Shown: positions 35,838 to 45,720 of the stretch, one piece after another | Layout of the letters: each line of letters opens with the position of its first letter | Position numbering within the stretch: the first letter of the stretch is position 1 | Source of the DNA: Mesorhizobium sp. INR15 | Lineage (GTDB): Bacteria; Pseudomonadota; Alphaproteobacteria; Rhizobiales; Rhizobiaceae | Length of the DNA: 64,000 nucleotides | Assembly (NCBI RefSeq): GCF_015500075.1 | Contig: NZ_CP045496.1 | Coordinates: forward strand, 496,001 to 560,000 | Direction: 5' to 3' | Made by a program: the position numbers and the translations under genes | The notes under the pieces: model-generated | Databases searched by the model: none | Seen by the model: only the letters and a program-made list of their open reading frames with translations | What the model was told of the DNA's origin: nothing

Positions 35838-36779
35838 ATGAAGAAACTGATTTTGGGCGTCGCCTTCGCGGCGCTGATGAGTTCATCCGCTTTCGCCGCC
35901 AAGGTCGGCGTGTCGATGGCCAAGTTCGACGACAACTTCCTGACCGTCCTGCGCAACGGCATGATCGAGCAGGCCAAGGGCATGAGCGGCGTTGAGCTGC
36001 AGGTCGAGGACGCGCAGAACGACGTCGCCAAGCAGCTCGACCAGATCAAGAACTTCGCCGCTTCGGGCGTCGACGCCATCATCGTCAACCCGGTCGATAC
36101 CTCGGCCACCCAGGCGATGTCCGACGCTGCCGCCGCAGCCAAGATCCCGCTGGTCTATGTCAATCGCGAGCCGGTCAACGTTAACACGCTGCCGGCCAAC
36201 CAGGCGTTCGTTGCCTCGAACGAGGCCGATTCCGGCACGCTCGAGACCAAGGAAGTCTGCCGCCTGTTCAAGGAAGCCGGCAAGAAGGAAGCCAATGTCT
36301 ATGTCATCATGGGCGAGCTCTCCAATCAGGCCGCCGTGCAGCGCACCAAGGACATTGAAGAAGTGATTGCGACGCCGGACTGCAGCTTCATCAAGATTAT
36401 CGACAAGCAGACGTCGAACTGGAACCGCGACGAAGCGCAAAACCTGATGACCAACTGGCTGTCGACCGGCAAGAAGTTCGATGGCGTCATCGCCAACAAC
36501 GACGAAAGCGCCATCGGCGCCATCCAGGCGATGAAGGCCGCCAACATCGACATGAAGTCGGTTGTCGTCGGCGGCGTCGACGCCACGCAGGACGCGCTTG
36601 CCGCGATGCAGGCGGGCGACCTTGACGCGACCGTGTTCCAGGACGCGGCCGGCCAGGGTGCCGGTGCTCTCGACGCAGCGCTCAAGCTGGCCAAGGGCGA
36701 GAAGGTCGAGCATAAGGTCTACGTGCCCTTCCAGCTGGTCACGCCGGCAAACATCGGCAAGTTCCTGAAGAAGAACTGA
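35838..36779 (+). CDS. Rhizopine/inositol-type ABC substrate-binding protein
   Basis: 313 residues with a Sec signal peptide (MKKLILGVAFAALMSSSAFA). The mature start KVGVSMAKFDDNFLTVLRNG and DAIIVNPVDTSATQAM, VNREPVN and AGVDATQDALAAM-like segments closely resemble MocB-type rhizopine- and inositol-binding proteins as recalled. It is periplasmic and delivers ligand to the next two gene products. The ATG follows GGAGGAG; an upstream extension lacks a signal peptide. Confidence 0.87.
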   Translation: MKKLILGVAFAALMSSSAFAAKVGVSMAKFDDNFLTVLRNGMIEQAKGMSGVELQVEDAQNDVAKQLDQIKNFAASGVDAIIVNPVDTSATQAMSDAAAAAKIPLVYVNREPVNVNTLPANQAFVASNEADSGTLETKEVCRLFKEAGKKEANVYVIMGELSNQAAVQRTKDIEEVIATPDCSFIKIIDKQTSNWNRDEAQNLMTNWLSTGKKFDGVIANNDESAIGAIQAMKAANIDMKSVVVGGVDATQDALAAMQAGDLDATVFQDAAGQGAGALDAALKLAKGEKVEHKVYVPFQLVTPANIGKFLKKN

Positions 36780-36894
36780 AACGGCTGAACGGTTCCAACG
36801 GAGCGGCGCACCCCAAAGAGGGCAGCGCCGCTCCTCCTCCCCTCGATGCAGGCAAGGCAGCGAGGGCAACCGCGGCTGACGGAGGATAAAAGGC

Positions 36895-37971
36895 GTGGCA
36901 CAGACATCACATGGCGTCGGCGGGGTCAGCTATGATGCGAAGAAGCGCACATGGCCGGCTGAATTCAACGTCTTCCTGGCGCTGGTCATCCTCGTCATCA
37001 TTTTCGAGCTGATTGGCCGGGTCTTTCTCGGCGACAGTTTCCTCTTCAACACCCGCAGCGACGTCAGCGGCATCTTCAACGAGGCGCGCCTGCAGATCAT
37101 CATCCTGCAGGTCTCGATCGTCGGCATTATCGCCATAGGCGTGACGCAAGTGATCATTTGCGGCGGCATCGACCTATCATCGGGTTCGATCGTCGGCGCC
37201 ACCGCGATGATCGCCATGAGCTTCGCCCAGGTGGCGATGGTCAACGGCAACCCCAATCCGAAAGCGATGTTCCTCGCGCAAGGCTGGACCGACCTGCCGG
37301 TGATCGTGCCGGTGCTGGTGGCGATCGGCTGCGGCCTGCTGGCCGGCCTGGTCAACGGCTCCCTGATCGCCTACACGCGCATTCCGCCGTTCATCGCCAC
37401 GCTCGGCATGATGGTGACGGCGCGCGGCATCGCCAAATGGTGGTCCAAGGGCCAGCCGATCTCGTTTCCCACCGAAGGTTTCGCCGCGATCGGCAAAGGC
37501 CTGATGCCTGTCATCATCTTCCTGTCGCTGGCCGTTTTGTTCCAGTTGATCATGACCTACACCCGGTACGGCAAACACTGTTATGCCATCGGCTCCAATG
37601 AGGATGCCGCACGCATGTCCGGTATCAAGATCGCCAACCACAAGATCCTGGTCTATGTCATCGCCGGCATCCTGGCGGCGCTCGCCGCCGTGGTGCTGAG
37701 CTCCAAGAACCTTACCGCCCAGTCCGGCATGGGTGTTATGTATGAGCTCGACGCGATCGCCATGGCGGTCATCGGCGGCGTCTCGCTCTCGGGCGGCCGC
37801 GGCTCCATCGTCGGCACCGTGATCGGCTCGCTGATCTTCGGCGTCATCATCTCCGGCTTCACCTTCCTGCGCCTCGACGCCTACTATCAGGAGATGGTCA
37901 AAGGCGTGATTATCGTCGGCGCGGTCGTTCTAGACCAGTGGCGTCAACGCGTACGGGCAATGAGGGCTTGA
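36895..37971 (+). CDS. Sugar ABC transporter permease
   Basis: 358 residues, RbsC-like integral membrane protein with about ten hydrophobic helices. It has GGIDLSSGSIVGATAM, RIPPFIATLGMMVTARGIA and GGVSLSGGRGSIVGT, the conserved loops of this family. GTG start with GGAGGATAAAAGGC upstream. Its stop is 2 bases before the ATPase start. Confidence 0.93.
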   Translation: MAQTSHGVGGVSYDAKKRTWPAEFNVFLALVILVIIFELIGRVFLGDSFLFNTRSDVSGIFNEARLQIIILQVSIVGIIAIGVTQVIICGGIDLSSGSIVGATAMIAMSFAQVAMVNGNPNPKAMFLAQGWTDLPVIVPVLVAIGCGLLAGLVNGSLIAYTRIPPFIATLGMMVTARGIAKWWSKGQPISFPTEGFAAIGKGLMPVIIFLSLAVLFQLIMTYTRYGKHCYAIGSNEDAARMSGIKIANHKILVYVIAGILAALAAVVLSSKNLTAQSGMGVMYELDAIAMAVIGGVSLSGGRGSIVGTVIGSLIFGVIISGFTFLRLDAYYQEMVKGVIIVGAVVLDQWRQRVRAMRA

Positions 37972-37973
37972 TC

Positions 37974-38741
37974 ATGTCAGACATTGTTTTGAAGACCGAA
38001 AACCTGACCAAACGCTATGGCGGCGTGCATGCGCTGGAAGGCGCGAACTTCGAGCTGCGCAAGGGCGAACATGTCGCCATCATGGGCGACAACGGCGCCG
38101 GCAAATCGACCTTCGTGCGCCAGATCACCGCTGTCGAGCAGCGTACCGACGGCAAGGTCTGGTTCGACGGCAAGGAAGTTAACTTCACCGGACCGATCGA
38201 GGCGCGCGAGGCGGGCATCGAAACCGTGTTCCAGAACCTGGCGCTTGCCGACGACCTCGACGTGCCGTCGAACCTGTTTCTCGGCCGCGAAAAAGTGCTG
38301 TTCAACCTCGGGCCGTTCTCGATCCTCGACCGCAAATACATGCGCAAGGCGACCGAGGCTGCATTGATCCGCACCGCGGTGAAAATACCGAACCTGTCCA
38401 ACACCATCCGGCACATGTCGGGCGGCCAGCGCCAGTGCGTGGCGATCGCCAGGACCGCGACCTTCGCCTCCAAGCTGATCATCATGGACGAGCCGACAGC
38501 GGCACTTGGTGTGCAGGAAACGGCGCAGGTGGAAAACATCATCCGCACGCTGAAGGACAATGGCGAGCCGCTGATCCTGATCAGCCACAACATGCGCCAG
38601 GTGTTCGACCTCGTCGACCGCATCGTTGTCTTCCGGCGCGGCCGCATCGTCGCCAACCTGCGAAAGCAGGATACCGACGGGCAGGATATCGTCTCCTACA
38701 TTACCGGCGCCAAGACCGGGGAAGCGGAACTGGCAGCCTAG
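37974..38741 (+). CDS. Sugar ABC transporter ATPase, single domain
   Basis: 255 residues: Walker A GDNGAGKSTF, signature SGGQRQCVAIART, Walker B LIIMDEPTAALG, and ISHNM. Unlike RbsA-type partners it has only one nucleotide-binding domain (half-length), so it presumably works as a homodimer. This matches FrcA-like or inositol transporters in rhizobia. Confidence 0.93.
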   Translation: MSDIVLKTENLTKRYGGVHALEGANFELRKGEHVAIMGDNGAGKSTFVRQITAVEQRTDGKVWFDGKEVNFTGPIEAREAGIETVFQNLALADDLDVPSNLFLGREKVLFNLGPFSILDRKYMRKATEAALIRTAVKIPNLSNTIRHMSGGQRQCVAIARTATFASKLIIMDEPTAALGVQETAQVENIIRTLKDNGEPLILISHNMRQVFDLVDRIVVFRRGRIVANLRKQDTDGQDIVSYITGAKTGEAELAA

Positions 38742-38826
38742 GCGATCCCGCGATTGCCATGCCTTCTCGCCTCACCGGCAAAGGTGCATACACGTTTATT
38801 CTCGAACCATCCTCAAAGGACATCCA

Positions 38827-39822
38827 ATGACTCTCCGCTTCGCCCTCCTCGGTGCCGGCCGTATCGGCAAGGTGCATGCCCGCGCCGTGGGCTCCAATCC
38901 GCAAGCCAAACTGGTCGCCGTCGCGGATGCGTTTGAGAAGGCCGCGAAAGAACTGGCGTCAGCCTATGGCGCCGAAGTGCGCACCATCGACGCCATCGAA
39001 AAGGCCGGGGATATCGACGCGGTCGTCATCTGCACGCCGACCGACACCCATGCCGACCTGATCGAGCGCTTCGCCAAGGCCGGCAAGGCGATCTTCTGCG
39101 AGAAGCCGATCGACCTCAACGTCAAGCGCGTCGAGAAGTGCCTGGCCGTTGTCGAGAAGGCCAAGGCAACGCTGATGGTTGGTTTCAACAGGCGCTTCGA
39201 TCCGCATTTCGTCGCCGTTCGCAAGGCAATCGACGACGGCGCCATCGGCGCGGTCGAAATGGTCACCATCACTTCGCGTGATCCGGGCGCGCCGCCGATC
39301 GACTACATCAAGCGCTCGGGCGGCATTTTCCGCGACATGACCATCCATGATTTCGACATGGCGCGCTTCCTGCTTGGCGAGGAACCGGTTGCCGTCAGCG
39401 CCCACGCTTCGGTGCTGGTCGACAAGAAGATCGGCGAGGCCGGCGATTTTGACAGCGTCAGCGTCATCCTCGAAACCGCTTCGGGTAAACAGGCCGTCAT
39501 CTCCAACTCGCGGCGCGCCACCTATGGTTACGACCAGCGCATCGAAGTGCATGGCTCTAAAGGCATGGTCGCCGCCGAGAACCAGCGGCCGGTGTCGATC
39601 GAGCTGGCGAATGAGAAGGGCTATACGCGCCCGCCGCTGCACGACTTCTTCATGACCCGCTATCTCGACGCCTATGCCCTCGAGATCGCCGCCTTCATCA
39701 CCGCGGCAACCTCCGGCAAGAAGGCATCGCCAAGCGGAGCCGACGGGCTCGTCGCGCTGAAGCTGGCTGATGCCGCGCTGAAGTCGGCGACGACAGGCAA
39801 GACCGTCCGTCTCGACAAGTAA
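38827..39822 (+). CDS. IolG-like inositol 2-dehydrogenase (Gfo/Idh/MocA family)
   Basis: 331 residues. NAD motif ALLGAGRIGKVHARAV, CEKPIDLN with the catalytic Lys, and GGIFRDMTIHDFDMARFL, which holds the conserved Asp/His active-site pair of myo-inositol dehydrogenases. It probably oxidises myo-inositol or a related inositol to the 2-keto form; MocA-type activity is an alternative. It is in the transporter operon, 85 bases after the ATPase. Start at 38827; the extended frame overlaps the ATPase. Confidence 0.87.
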   Translation: MTLRFALLGAGRIGKVHARAVGSNPQAKLVAVADAFEKAAKELASAYGAEVRTIDAIEKAGDIDAVVICTPTDTHADLIERFAKAGKAIFCEKPIDLNVKRVEKCLAVVEKAKATLMVGFNRRFDPHFVAVRKAIDDGAIGAVEMVTITSRDPGAPPIDYIKRSGGIFRDMTIHDFDMARFLLGEEPVAVSAHASVLVDKKIGEAGDFDSVSVILETASGKQAVISNSRRATYGYDQRIEVHGSKGMVAAENQRPVSIELANEKGYTRPPLHDFFMTRYLDAYALEIAAFITAATSGKKASPSGADGLVALKLADAALKSATTGKTVRLDK

Positions 39823-39847
39823 GAGCACCAGTTACAGGAGCAGAGCG

Positions 39848-40642
39848 ATGAGCGGATCCGCCGATCGCAATTCACAGACGCGCGCCATCGTCACCGGCGG
39901 TGCGCAAGGCATCGGCTTTGCCGTCGCCGAGGCCCTGGCCGACGAGGGCTGCCGGGCGCTGGCGCTCATTGGCCGCTCTCAGGAGAAGGGCGACAAGGCC
40001 GTCGCCCATTTCAAGAAGGCGGGCGTCGACGCGATCTTCATCAGTGCCGATGTCTCCAAGGTTGCCGACTGCAAGCGGGCCGTCGAAACGGCGGTCAGCC
40101 ATTTCGGCACCATCAACGCGCTGGTCAACGCCGCCGCCACCTCGGCGCGCGGTTCGCTGGTCGAAACCAGCGAAGAGCTTTTCGACACGATCTTCGCCAC
40201 CAATGTGCGCGGTCCCTTTTTCCTGATGCAAGGCGTCGTGGCGCATCTGCTGGCAAAAAAGGCGCCCGGCTCGATCGTCAATGTGCTGTCGATGTCGGCG
40301 CATTGTGGCCAGTCGTTCCTGACGCCCTACTCCACCAGCAAGGGTGCGCTGATGACACTGACCAAGAACGTCGCCAACGCCTATCGGCACAGTCGCATCC
40401 GCTGCAACGCCGTGCTGCCCGGCTGGATGGACACGGAAGGCGAGGATATCGTGCAGAAGAAGTGGCACGACGCGCCCGACGACTGGCTGCAGAAGGCCGA
40501 AGCCGCGCAACCGATGGGCCAGCTGGTGAAGCCGGACCAGTTGGCGCGGCTGATCAGCTACATGGTCAGCCCGCAGGCCGGCGTCATGACCGGGTCGCTG
40601 GTCGACTATGACCAGAGCATCGCCGGATCGTCGCCGGAGTAG
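39848..40642 (+). CDS. Short-chain dehydrogenase
   Basis: 264 residues, classical SDR. TGGAQGIGFAVAEAL binds the cofactor, NAAATSARG replaces NNAG, and Ser, Tyr and Lys of SMSAHCGQSFLTPYSTSKGAL form the catalytic group. C-terminal PQAGVMTGSLVDYDQS is usual. Gene order suggests a role in polyol or inositol oxidation. GGAGCAGAGCG precedes the ATG. Confidence 0.9.
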   Translation: MSGSADRNSQTRAIVTGGAQGIGFAVAEALADEGCRALALIGRSQEKGDKAVAHFKKAGVDAIFISADVSKVADCKRAVETAVSHFGTINALVNAAATSARGSLVETSEELFDTIFATNVRGPFFLMQGVVAHLLAKKAPGSIVNVLSMSAHCGQSFLTPYSTSKGALMTLTKNVANAYRHSRIRCNAVLPGWMDTEGEDIVQKKWHDAPDDWLQKAEAAQPMGQLVKPDQLARLISYMVSPQAGVMTGSLVDYDQSIAGSSPE

Positions 40643-40671
40643 CGGCAGCCGAATAGTCTCATGTCCGGAAT

Positions 40672-40698
40672 CGTTTCGGCCGTGCGGCGGCCGAAACG
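40672..40698 (+). terminator. Hairpin after the transporter operon
   Basis: CGTTTCGGCCG / CGGCCGAAACG, an 11-bp perfect stem with a 5-base loop, 30 bases past the SDR stop. There is no T-run, so it may be a processing/stability hairpin rather than an intrinsic terminator. Confidence 0.5.
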
Positions 40699-40782
40699 AC
40701 CGGAAACGTCAATGCCAGCATGACCGGCCGGTGGGCATCTGGGCTCTAAAAGGCCCTGTTGCCCAGGCATTGCCATTCCCAT

Positions 40783-40807
40783 ATAGTCAAGATAGTCACC
40801 ATAGTCA
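40783..40807. promoter_or_regulatory. Three ATAGTCA repeats before the toxin-antitoxin operon
   Basis: ATAGTCA occurs at 40783, 40792 and 40801, a period of 9 bases, ending 11 bases before the antitoxin ATG. This placement suits autoregulation by the antitoxin or a TA complex. Confidence 0.5.
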
Positions 40808-40817
40808 TGGGATTGAA

Positions 40818-41081
40818 ATGCTGTTTGCGCCCAAGGATACCAATTGGACGGTCGCCGGGGCAAAAGCCCGGCTATCAGAGGTTATCGAGCGCGCGCAGTC
40901 CTCGCCGCAGACGATCACCAGAAACGGCAAGCCAAGCGTGGTTGTCGTCTCAGTCGAGGAATGGCAGCGGAAGACCGCGCGCAAGGGTACGCTTGCGGAG
41001 TTCCTGCTGGAGTCGCCGCTGCGCGGCGCTGATCTGGACCTTGATCGTCAGCGCGACGAGCCGCGTGATCTGCCGTTGTGA
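40818..41081 (+). CDS. Phd/YefM-family antitoxin
   Basis: 87 residues. TNWTVAGAKARLSEVIERAQ and PQTITRNGKPSVVVVSVEEW give the Phd/YefM DNA-binding fold; the charged C-terminal tail (LDLDRQRDEPRDLPL) is likely to wrap the toxin. Its stop overlaps the toxin start (GTGA). Confidence 0.88.
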   Translation: MLFAPKDTNWTVAGAKARLSEVIERAQSSPQTITRNGKPSVVVVSVEEWQRKTARKGTLAEFLLESPLRGADLDLDRQRDEPRDLPL

Positions 41082-41500
41082 GGTTGCTTCTCGACACGAA
41101 TGTCCTGTCCGAGGTGACAAGGCCGTCACCGAACACGCGCGTCCTGGAATGGCTGGACGGGCTTGATGAGGACCGCTCATTCATCGGCGTCATATCGGTT
41201 GCTGAGATTCGGCGTGGTGTCGCCCTCATGGATGAGGGCCGGAAACGCGAGGCATTGGCCGAATGGCTTGCTCGAGACCTGCCGCAGCGCTTTGAGCAGA
41301 GGGTCCTTTCCGTGGATGAACCGGTGGCCTTGGCTTGGGGCGACCTGATGGGCCTTGCGAAGCGCCGGGGTCGCGGTTTGTCGTCGATGGACGGCCTGAT
41401 CGCAGCCACTGCGATAGCGTGGCAGCTCACCTTGGCAACGCGCAATACGAAGGACTTCGAGGATCTTGGACTTGAACTCCTCGATCCGTGGACTGCATGA
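41078..41500 (+). CDS. VapC/FitB-like PIN-domain toxin
   Basis: 140 residues. Acidic PIN residues are Asp6 in LLLDTNVLSE, Glu43 in SVAEIRRG and Asp105 in SMDGLIAATA, with a further acidic site near TRNTKDFEDL. These predict a Mg-dependent RNase. GTG start overlaps the antitoxin stop. The pair is intact and possibly acquired. Confidence 0.9.
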   Translation: MRLLLDTNVLSEVTRPSPNTRVLEWLDGLDEDRSFIGVISVAEIRRGVALMDEGRKREALAEWLARDLPQRFEQRVLSVDEPVALAWGDLMGLAKRRGRGLSSMDGLIAATAIAWQLTLATRNTKDFEDLGLELLDPWTA

Positions 41501-41628
41501 ACGAGCGCTTCGGGCAGCGCCAGCTGGCTTCGGCGCTGCATCTGGCTTCCGCCGGCCAGGAGCACATCGCGAACTGAGACGGTGCGTCGCCTCATCCGGC
41601 ACGTGACAAACGCTTCGGCTTCGACTAT

Positions 41629-41709
41629 ATGAGCCTGATGATCAACCCGACCGCCTCTTATTGGTACTTTAGCAGCTTGCTGGCGGCGGGAGGATTGCGC
41701 TCGATCTGA
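41629..41709 (+). CDS. Aromatic leader peptide upstream of DAHP synthase
   Basis: A 26-codon frame from ATG 41629 to TGA 41707 with four consecutive aromatic codons, Tyr-Trp-Tyr-Phe (TAT TGG TAC TTT, 41659-41670). It lies 150 bases before aroF-type DAHP synthase and is followed by a terminator. This is the arrangement of translation-dependent attenuators. The Shine-Dalgarno sequence is poor; ATG 41638 is an alternative start. It is too short to be a usual gene. See the attenuator entry. Confidence 0.65.
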   Translation: MSLMINPTASYWYFSSLLAAGGLRSI

Positions 41710-41760
41710 AGATTGCAGCATCAAAATCCGAACAGCCGCCAGACCTGGCGGCTTTTTTGT
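41680..41760 (+). promoter_or_regulatory. Attenuator with antiterminator alternative
   Basis: The terminator stem is AGCCGCCA (41734-41741) with TGGCGGCT (41746-41753), loop GACC, then TTTTTGTTTT. Its 5' arm, GCCGCCAG (41735-41742), can instead pair with CTGGCGGC at 41680-41687 inside the leader frame, just after the aromatic codons. That same CTGGCGGC overlaps GGCGG (41682-41686) that can pair with CCGCC (41651-41655). Ribosome stalling at Tyr-Trp-Tyr-Phe would block the last pairing and favour the antiterminator. Confidence 0.65.
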
Positions 41761-41858
41761 TTTCAGCCGGCAGGTCTCCCAAAACATAGTTTTACGCAAT
41801 TCCGGACGGAAAACCGCAAGGCACTTTTCCTGGAATTGCTCTAACAGGAGCAGAAGCC

Positions 41859-42950
<1,092 letters not shown>

Positions 42951-43005
42951 GGCGGCCAGCGATTGCGGCACTGAAGGCGGCGACCTTCCGGATTTCGGAC
43001 CGGTA

Positions 43006-43641
43006 TCACGCCGCCTTCAAGCCCTCCCAGGCGGTGAAGACGGAAATGGCGAACAGCAGCAATCCGGCGGCGCGGCCGGCAATCGCGGTCGCACGCGGGT
43101 TGGCAACCAGAAGGTTGCGGCTGCGGCCGGCTGATATCGCGAGCCCGCCATAGATGGCGAACTGCGTGACGACAGTCAGCAGGCCCATGACGGTCGCCTG
43201 CGCCCAGATCGGTCCGTAGTCCGGCTTGAGGAATTGCGGATAGACCGCAAGCACGAACAGATAAGCTTTGGGGTTGATCAGGCAGGTCACCGCCCCCTGC
43301 CGAAACGCCTTCCATGCCGAGCGGCTGCCGGCGGGTCCATCGGTGCCGACCGTGATGGAGCTGCGCATCAGCGTGATGCCGATATAGGCCATGTAGGCGG
43401 CGCCGATGATCAGCAGCGGCGTGAACAGGATCGGCACGAAATGCATCAAGAGGCCGACACCGATCGCGCCGTTCAGCGTATGCACCACACCGCCCAGCAT
43501 GATGCCGCCGGTCGCGGCAAGTCCTCGGTTGATGCCTCCGGTCAGGGAATTGGCAAGCACGAACAGCATGTCCATGCCGGGCACGATGATGATGCCGAGA
43601 AGCAGCAGAAAGAAAATCCAGAGATTTTGTGCGTAATCCAC
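43006..43641 (-). CDS. LysE/RhtB-family exporter
   Basis: 211 residues, about six transmembrane helices. LLLLGIIIVPGMDMLFVLANSLTGG and GGVVHTLNGAIGVG are the N-terminal family motifs, and CLINPKAYLFVLAVYPQF the central NPK motif. It probably exports an amino acid or derivative. It converges with DAHP synthase and is divergent from a YafY regulator, which may control it. Confidence 0.88.
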   Translation of the reverse strand: MDYAQNLWIFFLLLLGIIIVPGMDMLFVLANSLTGGINRGLAATGGIMLGGVVHTLNGAIGVGLLMHFVPILFTPLLIIGAAYMAYIGITLMRSSITVGTDGPAGSRSAWKAFRQGAVTCLINPKAYLFVLAVYPQFLKPDYGPIWAQATVMGLLTVVTQFAIYGGLAISAGRSRNLLVANPRATAIAGRAAGLLLFAISVFTAWEGLKAA

Positions 43642-43772
43642 GTGTCAGTTGCCTATCGTTCATCGCGGGCAGGCCGCTACGGAAGCTGTTGATTTTCAAA
43701 TCGATAGGCGGTCCTATAGGTCAGCCCAATTGACAGGGTATTGTCAGTAGCGATCAGGATCCCGAGGAAAAA

Positions 43773-44474
43773 ATGCGCAAGGCATCGCGCCTGTTCGAGA
43801 TCATCCAGATCCTGCGGCTGGCCAAGCGGCCGGTGACGGCGGCGACGATCGCCGAGCGGCTCGAGGTGACGACGCGCTCGATCTATCGCGACATCGCCGC
43901 GTTGCAGGCGATGCGGGTGCCGATCGAGGGCGGGCGCGGCATCGGCTATATCCTGCGCCCCGGCTTCGATCTGCCGCCGCTGATGTTTTCGATCGAGGAG
44001 ATGGAGGCGATCGTCCTGTCGCTGGCGCTGCTGGAGCGCACCGGCGACAGCGAACTCAAGCAGGCGGCCAAGCGCGTTGGCGCCAAGATAGCCGGCGCTG
44101 TGCCGGCGCCGTTGCGCCAGACACTCGAGGCCAATGCCTTGCATGCGTGGGGTTTCGCGGCACCTTCGGCCTCGGCGATCGACCTGGCGCTGGTGCGCCG
44201 CGCCATCCGCGACGAAGAGAAGCTCGATCTCTCCTATCGCGACGAACAGGGCCGGCCGACGCAGCGCATCATCCGCCCCATCGCCCTCATCTATTACGCC
44301 GAGACCGCAAACATCGTCGCCTGGTGCGAGTTGCGCCAGGCGATCCGCAATTTCCGCAGCGACCGGATCGAGGATTGCCAGGCAACTGGCCTTTGGTTCA
44401 AGGGCGAAGGCGACCAGTTGCGGCAGATGTGGGTGAATGGGTGGGAAGCGAACACGCTGGCCGGCGGCGGGTAG
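43773..44474 (+). CDS. YafY-type WYL-domain transcriptional regulator
   Basis: 233 residues. N-terminal HTH_11 (RLFEIIQILRLAKRPVTAATIAERL in part, then VTTRSIYRDIAALQAMRVPIEG) and a C-terminal WYL-like domain (RRAIRDEEKLDLSYRDEQGRPTQRIIRP in part and IVAWCELRQAIRNFRSDRI). WYL domains sense small ligands or nucleic acid. Divergent from the LysE exporter. Confidence 0.88.
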   Translation: MRKASRLFEIIQILRLAKRPVTAATIAERLEVTTRSIYRDIAALQAMRVPIEGGRGIGYILRPGFDLPPLMFSIEEMEAIVLSLALLERTGDSELKQAAKRVGAKIAGAVPAPLRQTLEANALHAWGFAAPSASAIDLALVRRAIRDEEKLDLSYRDEQGRPTQRIIRPIALIYYAETANIVAWCELRQAIRNFRSDRIEDCQATGLWFKGEGDQLRQMWVNGWEANTLAGGG

Positions 44475-44477
44475 AGC

Positions 44478-45587
44478 CTATCTCACATCAACCCAGCGCT
44501 TCTGGTCGAACGAACGTGCCATCGCATGCACCGTGCGCTCGATCTCCAGCCCTTCAGCGAAGTCGAGAATCCGCGCCGGCTTGCCGGCCAGCCGCATCAG
44601 CAGTTCGCGGCATTCGATGATCTTGAGATCGTTGAAGCCGAGGCCGTGGCCGGGCGCCGGAAGGAAGGCGTCGTAGGGCTTGTGGTGCGGCGCCACCAGG
44701 ATGGTGCGGTAACCCTGTTCGGTCGGACGGTCCGCCGTGAGATAGAGCTGGAATTCGTTCATCCGCTCCTGGTCGAACAGGATCGAGCCTTTCGAGCCGA
44801 AAATCTGGATGGCGATGCGGCCCTTGCGGCCCCAGGCCGAGCGGTTGACCAGAAGCGTGCCGGCGATGCCGTTTTCGAGATGCATCAGCACGCTGGCGAT
44901 ATCGTAGGTCTCGACCGCGCGGCGGCCACCGGCCGTGAGCTTGCGGTCCGCATAGGGCTTGGCCATGTCGCAGATGACACTGGCAACGCGGCCGAACAGC
45001 ACCGAGACCAGTGACAGCGGATGCACGGCGAAATCGTCGAGCGCGCCATAGCCGGAAGCAGCCTCGTGCTTCCAGAAGAACAGCGCTTCGGGATCGGCCA
45101 TGAAATCCTCATCCATCTCGATGCGCAGATGGTTGACCTCGCCGATGATCTTCTCATCGAGCAGCGCGCCGATGTGACGGATGGCCGGGCTCTGGATGTA
45201 GTTGTAACCGAGTGCGGCGACCTTGCCGGATTTCTTCGCCGCAGCCGCCATGGCCTCGGCTTCCGTAAAGCTCGGCGCCATCGGCTTCTCGCACCACAGA
45301 TGCTTGCCGGCTTCCAGAATGGCGATGGCCATTTCAGGGTGGAACTGGTTGGGCGTGGTCAGCGAGACGATGTCGACTTCGGGATCGTTGACGACGGCGC
45401 GCCAGTCGCCGGAGCCCTTGGCGAAGCCGAATTCGCTCGCCTTGCGCCGGGCGAGATCGTCATTGACCTCGCCAAGATGGACCAGTCTCGGCTTGTCCAC
45501 ATCTGGAAACACGGTGCCAACCGCATTCCATGCAATGGCATGGCACTTGCCCATGAAACCCGTACCGATAAGACCGACGCCGACCAT
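44478..45587 (-). CDS. IolY-like scyllo-inositol dehydrogenase (Gfo/Idh/MocA family)
   Basis: 369 residues: VGLIGTGFMGKCHAIAW is the cofactor motif, and WCEKPMAPSF has the catalytic Lys. ASGYGALDDFAVHPLSLVSVLFG holds the Asp-x3-His pair. It is divergent from iolR, as iolY is in Sinorhizobium meliloti from memory, where it is needed for growth on scyllo-inositol. ATG 45587 was preferred over GTG 45593 because GGAGA is better spaced. Confidence 0.8.
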   Translation of the reverse strand: MVGVGLIGTGFMGKCHAIAWNAVGTVFPDVDKPRLVHLGEVNDDLARRKASEFGFAKGSGDWRAVVNDPEVDIVSLTTPNQFHPEMAIAILEAGKHLWCEKPMAPSFTEAEAMAAAAKKSGKVAALGYNYIQSPAIRHIGALLDEKIIGEVNHLRIEMDEDFMADPEALFFWKHEAASGYGALDDFAVHPLSLVSVLFGRVASVICDMAKPYADRKLTAGGRRAVETYDIASVLMHLENGIAGTLLVNRSAWGRKGRIAIQIFGSKGSILFDQERMNEFQLYLTADRPTEQGYRTILVAPHHKPYDAFLPAPGHGLGFNDLKIIECRELLMRLAGKPARILDFAEGLEIERTVHAMARSFDQKRWVDVR

Positions 45588-45636
45588 TTCCACTGTCTCC
45601 GTGCCAAAATGCTTTCGTGGATGAATTAGTCCATTT

Positions 45637-45646
45637 TTCCTAGGAA
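45637..45646. promoter_or_regulatory. TTCCTAGGAA palindrome between iolY-like and iolR
   Basis: A perfect 10-bp palindrome, followed by another GGAA half-site (45648-45651), in the 133-base divergent region. It has the TTCC and GGAA half-sites of the IolR box but not its GGAA-N6-TTCC order, so assignment to IolR is uncertain. Confidence 0.35.
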
Positions 45647-45720
45647 TGGAATGTCTGCCTCATTTTTTATGGCGTTCTTGCGCAAGCCCGTTATGATAGG
45701 GCAGGAGAGGACATCCATAG

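Noticed and set aside
40783..40807. CRISPR-like spaced repeats
   Set aside because: Only three 7-base units with 2-base spacers and no cas genes; more like an operator.
41501..41858. tRNA gene or T-box in the gap before DAHP synthase
   Set aside because: No cloverleaf or T-box conserved bulge; the leader frame and terminator explain the stretch better.
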